Assembly: GCA_964484205.1 (NCBI GenBank)
Contig: CAZAEZ010000010.1
Span: 1 to 64,000 of the forward strand
DNA: 64,000 nt
Direction: 5' to 3'
Source: M3007 sp964484205
GTDB taxonomy: Bacteria; Bacteroidota; Bacteroidia; Chitinophagales; Saprospiraceae
This document shows, one piece after another, positions 1 through 8,508 of this stretch. Each line of letters opens with the position of its first letter. Positions within the stretch are counted from its first letter, which is position 1. A program made the translations under genes and the position numbers. The notes below the pieces were generated by a model. The model saw only the letters and a program-made list of their open reading frames with translations. It searched no databases and was not told the origin of the DNA.

Positions 1-28
1 GATAGATCACCTTAAATAGCAGCGACTT

Positions 29-56
29 GTCATGTCGACCGGAGGGAGACATCTGT
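29..56 (+). repeat. Dispersed palindromic-type repeat module, solo copy
   Basis: The segment starts TGTCATGTCGACCGG and ends GAGACATCTG. It fits the pattern TGTCATnTCGAnCGnAGnGAGAnATCTG, which recurs as variants near 36.86-37.03 kb. Substitutions fall at paired positions, so the module looks like one of the interspersed repeats common in Bacteroidota intergenic DNA. No open frame is associated with it. Confidence 0.45.
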
Positions 57-105
57 TAAAACCTATCCAAAACTCACGGTACAATAACAATCCGAAAAGG
101 TGAAC

Positions 106-139
106 CACTCCGCACTCCGCACTCCGCACTCCGCACTCC
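106..139. repeat. Tandem heptamer repeat (CACTCCG x5)
   Basis: Five back-to-back copies of CACTCCG, the last one base short, lie just upstream of the first gene. A heptamer repeat of this kind can change copy number by slippage. It sits about 12 bp upstream of the near-consensus -7 element of the cyclase gene, so the promoter could in principle be affected. No function is shown. Confidence 0.8.
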
Positions 140-150
140 ATAATCCGCAC

Positions 151-158
151 TATCTTTA
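151..158 (+). promoter_or_regulatory. Near-consensus Bacteroidota -7 element TATCTTTA
   Basis: TATCTTTA differs from TAnnTTTG only at the last base and lies exactly 5 nt before the ATG at 164. This spacing would put the transcription start at or next to the start codon. Confidence 0.4.
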
Positions 159-163
159 GGTCG

Positions 164-919
164 ATGAAAATCAGTGTAGAAAAAAACGGCCACAAGTACG
201 AAGTGGATCTCTCGAAACCAATCGACTTGTCCATCGTGCTGCAAAACGGTTTGGACAATCCCAACTGTTTCTGGGCGCCGCCGGTGGATTACAGCCCTGT
301 TGTTGCCGGCGACTTCGTGGGTAGCACGGCCCGGGGTGGTCCGGTTAATTTTTTCAATGTAAAATTCAATCCGCATGGCAACGGCACGCACACGGAATGT
401 GTGGGCCATATCGCACGTGAACGGTACGTGTTGCACGAATGTCTGCTGCAACAGCATTTTTGGGCCAAGCTGGTCAGCCTGTACCCGCGCCCTGCCGACG
501 GCGACCGGGTATTTTTCCGGGATCAGTTCGAAGAAATTTTGGAAAAAAACGAGGCGGAAGCACTGCTGCTCCGCAGTCTGCCAAACGATGTACTGAAAAA
601 AACGCGGAATTATTCGGGCGCCAACCCGCCTTACCTGCACCACGAAGCGGCCCGGTATCTGGTCGAATGCGGTGTGCAGCACCTCCTGCTCGATCTGCCT
701 TCCGTCGACCGGGAGGAAGACGGCGGCCGGCTCCTTGCGCATCATTCCTTCTGGCAATACCCGGATGCCGTTCGGAAACATTGCACGATCACCGAGATGA
801 TTTTCGTGCCAGATGCGGTGAAAGACGGCGCTTACCTGCTCAACCTGCAAACGGCATCGTTTGATCTGGATGTGAGCCCTTCGAAGCCGCTACTTTTTGC
901 GGTGAATCCGTGTTTATAA
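164..919 (+). CDS. Cyclase family protein (kynurenine formamidase-like metal hydrolase)
   Basis: The 251-residue protein belongs by motif to the cyclase/KynB family of metal-dependent hydrolases. The family signature HxGTHxD...H appears here as HGNGTHTECVGH, residues 71-82, with one extra residue and Glu in place of Asp. His71, His76, Glu78 and His82 are the expected metal ligands. Residues near 206 (AHHSFW) fit a second conserved His region. There is no signal peptide, so it is probably cytoplasmic. The start follows a near-consensus -7 element by 5 nt. Family members hydrolyse formylkynurenine, cyclic amides or isatin. The exact substrate cannot be read here, though a kynureninase gene lies 16 kb away. 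The gene converges with the M28 peptidase and overlaps its end by 6 bp. Confidence 0.8.
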   Translation: MKISVEKNGHKYEVDLSKPIDLSIVLQNGLDNPNCFWAPPVDYSPVVAGDFVGSTARGGPVNFFNVKFNPHGNGTHTECVGHIARERYVLHECLLQQHFWAKLVSLYPRPADGDRVFFRDQFEEILEKNEAEALLLRSLPNDVLKKTRNYSGANPPYLHHEAARYLVECGVQHLLLDLPSVDREEDGGRLLAHHSFWQYPDAVRKHCTITEMIFVPDAVKDGAYLLNLQTASFDLDVSPSKPLLFAVNPCL

Positions 920-1978
920 GAATACACCCGCAGCCGTGCGATAGATCGCTGTAGTTGCCACGCGTCCGACCATATTCAAGGTGTTTCGGTCGATGATGCT
1001 CATGTCATCGTTGTGCGTATGGTGGTAGCTGCCGAACGAGTGCGGCGGCGGATTTGGCACGTTGATGATATCCACGGTTGGAATACCGGCGCGTATCACA
1101 TAAACATGGTCATCGGTAATCCTGCCGATTTCGCGATTGGGAAAGGAGGCGCCGTAGCCCAGTTCCGCAGCAATATTCCACAATTGGTTCTGAATACCGG
1201 GCGCGTAGGCGGCGGAATAGCTTTCGCGGGGGAATACCGCGCCGCGCGCACCCACCATATCGAACAGGATGCCGTACTGCGCGGAGTACCCGGGTTTGTG
1301 CAGGTTGCGCGACCAGTGTTGCGAGCCCAGGCACCACGTCCGCATTTTGGCGTCATCGTTGCCCTGGTTCATGATGGAGCCACCGGCCTGGGGCTCCCGG
1401 TCGTCGCCGAGGTCTTCAGCATCGAAGCAGATGAAATCGACACCGAGTTCGATGGGATTGGCTTGCAACGTACGCGCAATTTCCAGCATCATGGCCACGC
1501 CGCTGGCGCCGTCGTCGGCGCCCAAGATGGGCTTGTCCTGGTCTTTGCTGTCCTTGTCGCCGATGTGCCGGCTATCCCAATGCGCGCACAGCAGTACGCG
1601 GTTGGGGAGTTCGGGTTTGTACTGGGCGATGATGTTGACGGCGTCGAGTGCACCAAAATAGGTTTGCGCTTTAAATTTCTGTTCGATGACCGTCATGCCC
1701 ATACGCTGGAATTCAGCGACCAGCCAGGCCCCGCATTTTTTATGCGCCGGTGTACCGGGTACGCGTGGACCGAAGCTGACTTGTTTTTCTACAAAATAAT
1801 AGGCCGAGTCGGCGTTGAAGGGCGGTACGTTGACCTGAACGGCAGGTTTTTCCGGGGCATTGGAACTCGTCGAATCAGAAGTGATCGTTTTTGGGGAAGG
1901 CGTCCAGATCGGTAAATAAGGCAGCACGAAGGCCGCAATGAGGAGTAAAACGATCCAGAATCGTTTATTTTTTAACAT
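914..1978 (-). CDS. M28 family zinc metallopeptidase, membrane anchored (glutaminyl cyclase-like)
   Basis: This is an M28 aminopeptidase or glutaminyl-peptide cyclotransferase-like protein of 354 residues from the start chosen. The Lys/Arg-rich start is followed by a hydrophobic helix (about residues 6-24), so it is anchored in or exported across the inner membrane. The catalytic domain shows the M28 zinc ligands in order: AHWDSR (about 132-137), GADDGASG (about 153-160) and FDAEDLGDD (about 185-193). An ITDDHVYVI segment near 300 carries the last His. Glutaminyl cyclases and M28 peptidases share this fold, and the motifs alone do not separate them. I chose the ATG at 1978 because it places the charged residues directly before the helix. 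ATGs at 1990 and 2026 are in frame. cysS lies upstream in the same direction. Confidence 0.82.
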   Translation of the reverse strand: MLKNKRFWIVLLLIAAFVLPYLPIWTPSPKTITSDSTSSNAPEKPAVQVNVPPFNADSAYYFVEKQVSFGPRVPGTPAHKKCGAWLVAEFQRMGMTVIEQKFKAQTYFGALDAVNIIAQYKPELPNRVLLCAHWDSRHIGDKDSKDQDKPILGADDGASGVAMMLEIARTLQANPIELGVDFICFDAEDLGDDREPQAGGSIMNQGNDDAKMRTWCLGSQHWSRNLHKPGYSAQYGILFDMVGARGAVFPRESYSAAYAPGIQNQLWNIAAELGYGASFPNREIGRITDDHVYVIRAGIPTVDIINVPNPPPHSFGSYHHTHNDDMSIIDRNTLNMVGRVATTAIYRTAAGVFL

Positions 1979-2038
1979 GCTGTTTGCCATAATTTTTGGT
2001 GCGTAAAAGGAGCACAAAGAACGCAATTTTTCCAGTCC

Positions 2039-3550
2039 TTAACTTTTCGTCCAACTGGAGCCCTCTTTCCCGTCTTTCACAGCAATGCCCACGGCAGCCA
2101 GGCCATCACGGATTTTATCGCTGGTTGGCCAGTCCTTTTGTTCCCTTGCAGCTTTGCGGATATCGAGGATGAGTTCCATCAGGCCATCCACGGTGCCGTC
2201 GGTGTTATCGGCGCCGGCTTCGTCGCGGAGGCCGAAAATGTCGGTGATGAACAGGTTAAACACCGTTTTGAGCCGCTCGATCACCCAGGGGGCGATTTCA
2301 CTGGCGTCGATTTGTTGGTTGACCAGTTTGTGTACGTAGCTACCCATCTCGTTGAGGGCGGCCAGTGCGATGGCCGTGTTGAAATCGTCGTCCATACCGG
2401 CATAAGCCTCATCGATCAGGGCGAGAATGGCGCGGTCGGTATCGCTTTCCGAGCCGTCGAAATCGCGCGCATCGGGTTGCATCTGCTGGAGCAACTTGTT
2501 GGTCTCCATCAGTTTGCGGTAGCCTTTTTCGGCGGCGAGCAGGCCGTCGTCGGTCAGGTCGAGCGTGCTGCGGTAATGCGCCATGAGCATGAAAAATTTG
2601 ACCACCATGGGCGAATAGGCCTTGCTCATCAGGTCGTTTTCGCCGCTGAACAGGTCCTGCGGCGTGATAAAATTGCCGTCGGACTTGCTCATTTTTTTGC
2701 TGTTGAGCAGCAGCATGTTGGTGTGCAGCCAGTAGTTGGCCGGCGCGCAGCCGCATGCGCCCATATTTTGGGCTACCTCATTTTCGTGGTGCGGAAACTT
2801 GAGGTCGTTGCCGCCGCCGTGGATGTCGAAGGTTTGGCCGAGGTATTTGGTACTCATGGCCGAGCACTCCAGGTGCCAGCCGGGGAAACCCACCGACCAG
2901 GGGCTTTTCCAAACCATGATATCGCCCGGCCGGGCTTTCATCCAGATGGCGAAATCGGCGGGATCGTTTTTTTCGTCCTGACTTTTGAGGTTGTCGCGGC
3001 TTTCGGCGAGCAGTTCGTCCAGCACCCGGCCGGAGAGTTTGCCGTAGGCGCCGGGGTTTTCGCGGTCAAATTTGCGCACGTTGAAATAGACCGAGCCGTT
3101 GCGCTCGTAGCCGTAGCCGTGTTCGATGATGTCCTGCACCATCTGGATTTGCTCGGGGATATGGCCGGTAGCCCGGGGCTCAATGCTGGGGGGCATGGTA
3201 TTGAAAATGCGCATCATGTCGTGGAAACCCACGGTGTACTTCTGCGCCACTTCCATGGGCTCGAGTTGGGCAACACGAGCGCCCTTGGCCATGCGGTCTT
3301 CGCCGTCGTCGGTCAGGTGGCCCACATCGGTAATGTTGCGCACGTAGCGCACCTGATAGCCGATGTGCTGCAAATAGCGGTAAATAATATCGAAACTGAC
3401 GAAGGTGCGGCAGTTGCCCAGGTGCACGTCGTAGTATACGGTGGGGCCGCACACGTACATGCCTACATGGCCTTCGTGCAGGGATTTGAAGACTTCTTTT
3501 TGGCCGTTCAGGCTGTTGTACAATTTCAGGTTGTGCTCGGTTGTATTCAT
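2039..3550 (-). CDS. cysS: Cysteine--tRNA ligase
   Basis: Class I cysteinyl-tRNA synthetase, 503 residues, charging tRNA-Cys in the cytoplasm. CGPTVYYD (34-41) carries the first zinc Cys and is followed by the HIGH-type motif HLGN (43-46). GWHLECSAMS near residue 227 supplies further zinc ligands. KKMSKSDGN near residue 285 is the KMSKS loop. The C-terminal helical DALR-type region contains DDDFNTAIALAAL. An in-frame frame opens 24 codons upstream, but the ATG at 3550 matches the normal family N-terminus and follows a TACCTTTG promoter element by 5 nt. The length is normal and the core is intact. The M28 gene begins about 60 bp after its stop. Confidence 0.97.
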   Translation of the reverse strand: MNTTEHNLKLYNSLNGQKEVFKSLHEGHVGMYVCGPTVYYDVHLGNCRTFVSFDIIYRYLQHIGYQVRYVRNITDVGHLTDDGEDRMAKGARVAQLEPMEVAQKYTVGFHDMMRIFNTMPPSIEPRATGHIPEQIQMVQDIIEHGYGYERNGSVYFNVRKFDRENPGAYGKLSGRVLDELLAESRDNLKSQDEKNDPADFAIWMKARPGDIMVWKSPWSVGFPGWHLECSAMSTKYLGQTFDIHGGGNDLKFPHHENEVAQNMGACGCAPANYWLHTNMLLLNSKKMSKSDGNFITPQDLFSGENDLMSKAYSPMVVKFFMLMAHYRSTLDLTDDGLLAAEKGYRKLMETNKLLQQMQPDARDFDGSESDTDRAILALIDEAYAGMDDDFNTAIALAALNEMGSYVHKLVNQQIDASEIAPWVIERLKTVFNLFITDIFGLRDEAGADNTDGTVDGLMELILDIRKAAREQKDWPTSDKIRDGLAAVGIAVKDGKEGSSWTKS

Positions 3551-3555
3551 GGGCG

Positions 3556-3563
3556 CAAAGGTA
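3556..3563 (-). promoter_or_regulatory. Bacteroidota -7 promoter element TACCTTTG of cysS
   Basis: On the minus strand TACCTTTG is an exact TAnnTTTG match, separated from the cysS ATG by 5 nt (CGCCC). No clear -33 TTTG occurs at 19-21 nt. Transcription would start at or beside the ATG, giving a leaderless or nearly leaderless mRNA. Confidence 0.6.
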
Positions 3564-3763
3564 TAAAAGCTTGGAGGGATTAATTGGTTCCAATTTCGAT
3601 GTTTATTCCGGGTTTTTGTCATGCAATGCTCTGACCGCGATCATGGACAAAATGGGCTTTCTGCCCGGATTTTTGCACCGGTTTTACGGCTTTACGGGCC
3701 GTTAAAAACAAAAAACATTCCACCTCTACCGGCACTACCAACCGGTGGGCAAAATGCCCCACC

Positions 3764-4462
3764 ATGCAACCGAACCACAACCGACTCATTGCTTCCGGTG
3801 CAGCGATCGCGCTTGCCGGTTATGTGCTTTCGGGTCCTGCGGCATTTATTTTTGTGCAGCAGACCTACCCGCAACCAGCCTGGGAATCCCCGGCTGTATT
3901 TGCTGCCCACTACCACGCCATCCAGGATGTCCCGTATTACTTCGGGTTGTTGCTGGTCGGCGGGATGCTGCTGCTGGCTGCCGGTCATTATTTGAATGTA
4001 AAACAGGAAAACACCCGGCTGCGGTTTGTCACGTTGCTTGCTTTGGCCGCGACGACCGTTTTCGCCACACTGATCCTTTTCAACTACATCTGTCAAACCA
4101 CCTTCGTCCGCCATCTGGCGTTGCATTATCAGCCGGAATCCGACCCGATTCTGACAGCCTTTTCAATGGCCAACCCGATGTCGCTGTGTTGGGCTGTCGA
4201 AATGTGGGGTTACGGCATCTTGGGTGTGGCGACCTGGTTGCTCCGGGGGTATTACACCGGCTGGAGCGCCTGGATCAGCGGATTGCTGGCCGGCAATGGC
4301 GTTTTGAGCGTATTAGGCGTGGTTTTTACCGTGATCGACGTGCAGTGGGTTTTTACTCCGGCCGGACTTGCGGCTTATTTTCTGTGGAATGTGCTGATGA
4401 TCGTGCTGATGGTATTGATATACCGGCACGCCAGACACCGGGAAACGACCCTTGTTTTGTAG
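3764..4462 (+). CDS. Hypothetical membrane protein, about six transmembrane helices
   Basis: The 232-residue protein is mostly hydrophobic, with predicted helices near residues 10-30, 58-76, 87-108, 143-160, 168-190 and 198-222. It ends in a basic tail (YRHARHRE). I recognise no catalytic motif. The overall look recalls small DUF4386-type membrane proteins, but this is weak. It is followed at 58 bp by the twin SRPBCC protein on the same strand, so the two may be co-transcribed. A GC-rich imperfect hairpin (3744-3763) ends at the base before the ATG and could mask the start codon. Confidence 0.65.
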   Translation: MQPNHNRLIASGAAIALAGYVLSGPAAFIFVQQTYPQPAWESPAVFAAHYHAIQDVPYYFGLLLVGGMLLLAAGHYLNVKQENTRLRFVTLLALAATTVFATLILFNYICQTTFVRHLALHYQPESDPILTAFSMANPMSLCWAVEMWGYGILGVATWLLRGYYTGWSAWISGLLAGNGVLSVLGVVFTVIDVQWVFTPAGLAAYFLWNVLMIVLMVLIYRHARHRETTLVL

Positions 4463-4520
4463 CCGAAAATCGGTTTGTGCGTGAGTGGAGCAATATTTTA
4501 AAAAACTAAAATCAACGGCC

Positions 4521-5657
4521 ATGCGTGCTATTCAAAAATTTCTGCCAAAACCCCGGCACACCGAAATCCATCGAATTTACGTGCAAGCCGGCCCGAAGCA
4601 GGCCTGGGAAATGGCCCGGCATTTTGACGCTTCCGAAATTCCCTGGGTGAAGTTGTTATTTGATATCCGCACCTTGCCGGAAAAGTTTTCCGGAAAAGAA
4701 CAAGCGCCGGAAGATGGGGGAGTAAGCGTTGATCAGGTAGTCAGCGAGGGCACCGGGTTTATGCTGCTGACGGAAGTGCCCGGCCGGGAGGTTGTCGTCG
4801 GCTCCGTGGGGCAGTTCTGGCATTTGAACATCCCCTTCGCCGAGGTCAGCCCCGATACGTTCCGCGATTTTGAAGCGCCCGGCTGGGGAAAACTTGCCTG
4901 GGCTATTTCCGTTGAGCCGTACCGGAATGGCAGCACGGTCAGCCTCGAATTGCGCACCACCGCTACCGACGAGCGGAGCTGGAATAAACTCAGCAAGTAT
5001 TACCGGATTATCGGGATCGGTTCGAGGATGATCCGAAATTCTGCGATGAAACATTTTGAGGCGGCGCTCGGAAAAATGGAACTCCCCGACTTTGATACGT
5101 TGCCGCTGCCCGGCGATGAAATTATTCCCGACACCAACTACGCCATCACACACCAGGTGCATATTGAAGCGCCTGCCGCAATCGTCTGGCGATACCTGAT
5201 GCAATTGGGTTGCGACCGTGCAGGCTGGTACAGCATCGATCTTCTCGACCACGGTGGGGTGCCCAGTATTGATTACCTGAAGCCGGAATGGACCGACCGC
5301 CAACCCGGTGACCGGCTGGCTGCGACACCGGCACAAGACGATTTTTTTGAAGTGTACCAAGTTTCCAAAGACAACTTTTTTGTGATCGGTGGCGAAGCCG
5401 AAAAAGCAAAAGGTGTGCTGAAACCGTTTAAAATGACCTGGGCTTTTGCGCTCGAACCCATCGGCGCCGATGCCACCCGACTGATCGTACGCGCCAAAAT
5501 GAAATCGGCGCCAAAATGGGCCGAATGGCTTGCCGGTCATGTTTTTTACCCGCCGGTACACAGCCTGATGACGGGGGTGCAGCTCAAAACCATTAAACAG
5601 ATTGCCGAACGGGATGCGCGATTGCGGGAAAGTGCTGTGCCGCTGGTACCTGCCTAA
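4521..5657 (+). CDS. SRPBCC superfamily protein with two START-like domains
   Basis: The 378-residue protein seems to hold two successive SRPBCC (START/Bet v1-like ligand-binding) domains, about residues 10-190 and 205-370. The second is clearer, with VHIEAPAAIVWRYLMQLG and GDRLAATPAQDDFFEV, and ends in a helix that would close the cavity. The first has WEMARHFDASEIPWVK and PGREVVVGSVGQFW. No signal peptide is seen. These folds bind hydrophobic ligands or act as cyclases, and no ligand can be assigned. I preferred the ATG at 4521 to a GTG at 4485 because no conserved-looking sequence precedes it. The gene lies after the membrane protein at 3764 and overlaps the convergent EEP gene by 4 bp. 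Confidence 0.75.
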   Translation: MRAIQKFLPKPRHTEIHRIYVQAGPKQAWEMARHFDASEIPWVKLLFDIRTLPEKFSGKEQAPEDGGVSVDQVVSEGTGFMLLTEVPGREVVVGSVGQFWHLNIPFAEVSPDTFRDFEAPGWGKLAWAISVEPYRNGSTVSLELRTTATDERSWNKLSKYYRIIGIGSRMIRNSAMKHFEAALGKMELPDFDTLPLPGDEIIPDTNYAITHQVHIEAPAAIVWRYLMQLGCDRAGWYSIDLLDHGGVPSIDYLKPEWTDRQPGDRLAATPAQDDFFEVYQVSKDNFFVIGGEAEKAKGVLKPFKMTWAFALEPIGADATRLIVRAKMKSAPKWAEWLAGHVFYPPVHSLMTGVQLKTIKQIAERDARLRESAVPLVPA

Positions 5658-6694
5658 AACCCCAGCTTCGCCACCACAGCATAATGATCCGATGCGCTGC
5701 GGCGCAACACTTTACAGGAATAAGGCTGCATGCGCGGGTCGGCAAGAATGTAGTCGATGCGCAGAAAAGGCACCGCGCCGGAGAAGGTAGTGCCCAGGCC
5801 CAGACCGGTATCGCGGAAGGTGTCCTGCATGTTTTCGGCCACCTGGCTGTACACGTAGGAGTTGGGGGTGTCGTTAAAATCGCCGCAAAGGATCACCGGG
5901 TGCGGACTGGCGGCGATGAGGTCGCGCAGTTTTTGGGCCTGGCCGGCGCGTATGCTGGTGGCGCCGCCGACTTTTCGGAGCACGCGGTTGATGTCGCGCC
6001 AGGTTTGTTTGTCCTGCAAGTCCGAGTCCCGGATCACGCGCTTGGTTTCATTGGTCACTTTGTTGGATTGCAGGTGCACATTGTACACCCGGACCGTTCG
6101 CCCCCCGATTTTAAGGTCGGCCCAAATGGAGGTGTTTTCCGGTTGCCCAAACGGCACTTGCCCGCCCCGGATCACCGGGTAGCGGCTGAGGATGGCGTTT
6201 CCGCTCCGGTTGAGGTGAAAACTGTGTTTGTAGCCCATTTTTTCGGCGACGGTTTGAAAAAACTTGCGTCCGGTTTCCTGGGTGCATAAAATGCCCGGGT
6301 CGCCGTTTTTTTTCAAAAACTCGGCATAATCCGTATAAATCTGCTCCCATTCGGCTTCCGACAAATGAATGCCGCGAAAAAAACCGCCCAGGTTGTGCGT
6401 CGTAACGGTAACGGCATTTTCCGGGGCCAGATCGCCGCTGAAATTCAAGCCGATAAAACCCGTAACGTGTTGCCAGCCAAACAGCAGAATAGCCAAGTGG
6501 TACAAGGCAAAACGATGCACCCGGCCGGCCCAAACCAGCAGGAGCAAAATATTGGCCAGCAACAACCAGGGAAATGCCGTCCCGAAAAACGCAAACCAGC
6601 GGAAAGATGCCGGATTGACAAAGGGGCACAGATAGGCCAAAAACGTCATCAGAATAACGGCGGCACTCAGGATTTTGATGATCTGTTTTAACAT
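5654..6694 (-). CDS. Membrane-anchored endonuclease/exonuclease/phosphatase (EEP) family protein
   Basis: The 346-residue protein has three N-terminal hydrophobic segments (about 5-25, 32-52 and 58-80), then an EEP-fold domain from about residue 95 facing the periplasm. Core motifs are visible: THNLGGFF, CTQETG (metal Glu), VYNVHLQSN, CGDFNDTPNS and a terminal RIDYILAD...SASDHYAVV, which holds the catalytic Asp-His pair. The family hydrolyses phosphodiester bonds in DNA, phosphoinositides or sphingomyelin. The membrane anchor argues against a DNA-repair role. It is the last gene of the minus-strand run mutL - rhomboid - rhomboid - EEP, an order I recall from other Bacteroidota. Confidence 0.85.
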   Translation of the reverse strand: MLKQIIKILSAAVILMTFLAYLCPFVNPASFRWFAFFGTAFPWLLLANILLLLVWAGRVHRFALYHLAILLFGWQHVTGFIGLNFSGDLAPENAVTVTTHNLGGFFRGIHLSEAEWEQIYTDYAEFLKKNGDPGILCTQETGRKFFQTVAEKMGYKHSFHLNRSGNAILSRYPVIRGGQVPFGQPENTSIWADLKIGGRTVRVYNVHLQSNKVTNETKRVIRDSDLQDKQTWRDINRVLRKVGGATSIRAGQAQKLRDLIAASPHPVILCGDFNDTPNSYVYSQVAENMQDTFRDTGLGLGTTFSGAVPFLRIDYILADPRMQPYSCKVLRRSASDHYAVVAKLGF

Positions 6695-6794
6695 GCAGGC
6701 TTTTGGCTACAGGTTTTTTTAGTATTGGCTGTTGGCTGTACCGTACACGGGCATCAACCCATCCTGCGTGCAGCCAATAGCAAAAAACCAAGGG

Positions 6795-7733
6795 CTAACG
6801 TTTGCTCGCGTCATACAAAAACTCTTTTTCCTCAGGTGTCAGGCTTTCGTAGCCGCTTTGTTTTATTTTATCGAGGATGGCATCGAGCCGCTCCTGGTAA
6901 GATGAAGCCGTGCTTTCGTCTTGCGGCGCCCGGCCGCCCCGGGTGGCTGTGAACGTGCGGGAAAATGCCTTTTGAGGCGTTCGCCTTGGCGCTCTGGGGC
7001 CGGGGCTATTGTCTACGGCGAACCAGTTTGCGACCCGGTCCAGCAGCCGGTTCACGGGTTCGGCCCAGTCGTGTCCGTCGCGCAGGCGGTACACAAACAG
7101 GCAGCCCATGGCAAAGCCGCCCAGGTGGGCAACATGCCCGCCTGAGTTATATTTATTGGCGATGCCGATCAGGTCAAACAAGAGCAGCACCAGTACCACG
7201 TATTTCACTTTGATCTCGCCCAGCAAAAAGAGCCGCACCCGGTAGTCGGGCGCCAGCACCATGGCAGCGCCGCCCAGGGCCATGACGGCGCCGGAAGCCC
7301 CCAGCGCATAGGCGCCGATATTGGGCATGATCTGGGCGGAAAGCATGAACATAAACCCGCCAAAAAGCCCCCCCAGCAGGTAGATAGGCAACACCCGTTT
7401 GTCGCCGCCCAGGTCGCCGACAATCACCCCGAACAGGTATAAAAAAAAGAGATTGCCCAGTACGTGCATGAAGTTTTCATGCAAAAACATGTGCGTAATG
7501 GGCGACCAGGGTTGGAACAACAACGTCCGGCCGGAAGCCGGAATACAAAGCCATTGGAGGCCTTCCCACAGGTTGGCTTCGGCATCAACGCGGCCTTGCT
7601 GCAAGGCCAGCACGAGATAAACCAGGTTGACCAAAATGAAAATGCCAAAATTCACAAAGACCAAGCGCATCACCATATTTCCTATGCGGAAAGTATGCCG
7701 TATATCATCCCATATTGAGCCGAATAGAGCCAT
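6795..7733 (-). CDS. Rhomboid family intramembrane serine protease with C-terminal cytosolic tail
   Basis: The 312-residue protein has a six-helix rhomboid core (about residues 20-215). The catalytic Ser is in GASGAV (Ser147), and the His is in GGHVAHLGG (probably His203). An HxFLHxNxxHxLGN segment (81-93) precedes helix 2, as in active rhomboids. After the core, a roughly 95-residue hydrophilic tail contains a Pro/Arg-rich linker and a terminal helical hairpin (RLDAILDKIKQSGYESLTPEEKEFLY), seen in many Bacteroidota rhomboids. It would cleave membrane proteins within the bilayer; substrates are unknown. It sits about 50 bp after a second rhomboid gene in the same direction. A gap of about 100 bp separates it from the EEP gene. 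Confidence 0.93.
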   Translation of the reverse strand: MALFGSIWDDIRHTFRIGNMVMRLVFVNFGIFILVNLVYLVLALQQGRVDAEANLWEGLQWLCIPASGRTLLFQPWSPITHMFLHENFMHVLGNLFFLYLFGVIVGDLGGDKRVLPIYLLGGLFGGFMFMLSAQIMPNIGAYALGASGAVMALGGAAMVLAPDYRVRLFLLGEIKVKYVVLVLLLFDLIGIANKYNSGGHVAHLGGFAMGCLFVYRLRDGHDWAEPVNRLLDRVANWFAVDNSPGPRAPRRTPQKAFSRTFTATRGGRAPQDESTASSYQERLDAILDKIKQSGYESLTPEEKEFLYDASKR

Positions 7734-7744
7734 AGTTGTATTGT

Positions 7745-7778
7745 GATATTATGATATTGGGATATTGGGATATTCCAA
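7745..7778. repeat. Short AT-rich tandem repeat (GATATTGG-type) between the rhomboid genes
   Basis: Four near-repeats of gatattgg or gatattat fill most of the 49-bp gap between the two rhomboid genes. The repeat lies directly upstream of the 312-residue rhomboid start on the minus strand. Slippage there could alter the spacing to the start region. No other function is suggested. Confidence 0.5.
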
Positions 7779-7782
7779 TTCA

Positions 7783-8454
7783 TCAATTTCGGAACCGGAA
7801 CCGGTACCAGTACATCAACAAGCCAAAGCCAAAGACTGCACCGCCAATGTGTGCAAAGTGCGCGATGCCGGTCGAATGCCCCCGGAAGCCGTAAAATAAT
7901 TCAATACCGGCCATTATCAAAACAAAATACTTGGCTTTGAGCGACACCGGCGGTATCAACAGACTGATGATCTGGTTGGGGTATAAATAGGCAAAGGCAA
8001 CGTAAATACCAAAAATAGCCCCCGAGGCGCCGAGCATGGCTCCGTTGAAACTGCGGGGGTCGAAACCGGCCGCCTCGAGTTCCCACCACTGGACACCGAT
8101 GTGCAGCGCGAAGGCGCCCAGGCCGCAAAACAGGTAGTAGAACAAAAACCGTTTGCTGCCAAAGGCCATTTCCACCATGGGGCCAAAAAAATACAGCGAC
8201 AACATGTTGAACGCCAGGTGCCCCAAATCGCCGTGCATAAACATATGCGTGACGATCTGAAACGGTTGAAAATGCTCCGAGCCCGGCATGTAGGCGGCCA
8301 AAACCAGACGGCCAAGGTTGACGACCTCGCCGGTTTGCTGGTTCCAGGATTCATTCCCCAGAAGCGCATAGGTGCCAATAAACATCAGGACGTTCAGGAT
8401 GAGCAAGTGCCGGACAACACCGGTTAAAGGCTGGTAAAATTGGAAAATGGACAT
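7783..8454 (-). CDS. Rhomboid family intramembrane serine protease
   Basis: The 223-residue protein is a compact six-helix rhomboid with almost no extra domain. Motifs present are HMFMHGDLGHLAFNM (70-84), GASGAIFG (catalytic Ser144) and IAHFAHIGGAVFG (catalytic His202). Both residues of the Ser-His dyad are intact, so it should be active. A 28-residue insertion after helix 1 carries many polar residues and is probably periplasmic. The gene starts about 55 bp after the mutL stop and is followed by the longer rhomboid, so the two paralogues are probably co-transcribed with mutL. Confidence 0.93.
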   Translation of the reverse strand: MSIFQFYQPLTGVVRHLLILNVLMFIGTYALLGNESWNQQTGEVVNLGRLVLAAYMPGSEHFQPFQIVTHMFMHGDLGHLAFNMLSLYFFGPMVEMAFGSKRFLFYYLFCGLGAFALHIGVQWWELEAAGFDPRSFNGAMLGASGAIFGIYVAFAYLYPNQIISLLIPPVSLKAKYFVLIMAGIELFYGFRGHSTGIAHFAHIGGAVFGFGLLMYWYRFRFRN

Positions 8455-8508
8455 ATTCCTTAGTGCGCGAAATTAGGAATTGGGAATAAACAGGTGGTGC
8501 ATGTCAAA

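Noticed and set aside
2138..3583. Long plus-strand open frame of 481 codons
   Set aside because: It lies antisense to cysS, whose motifs are unmistakable. The frame is a by-product of codon bias in GC-rich third positions.
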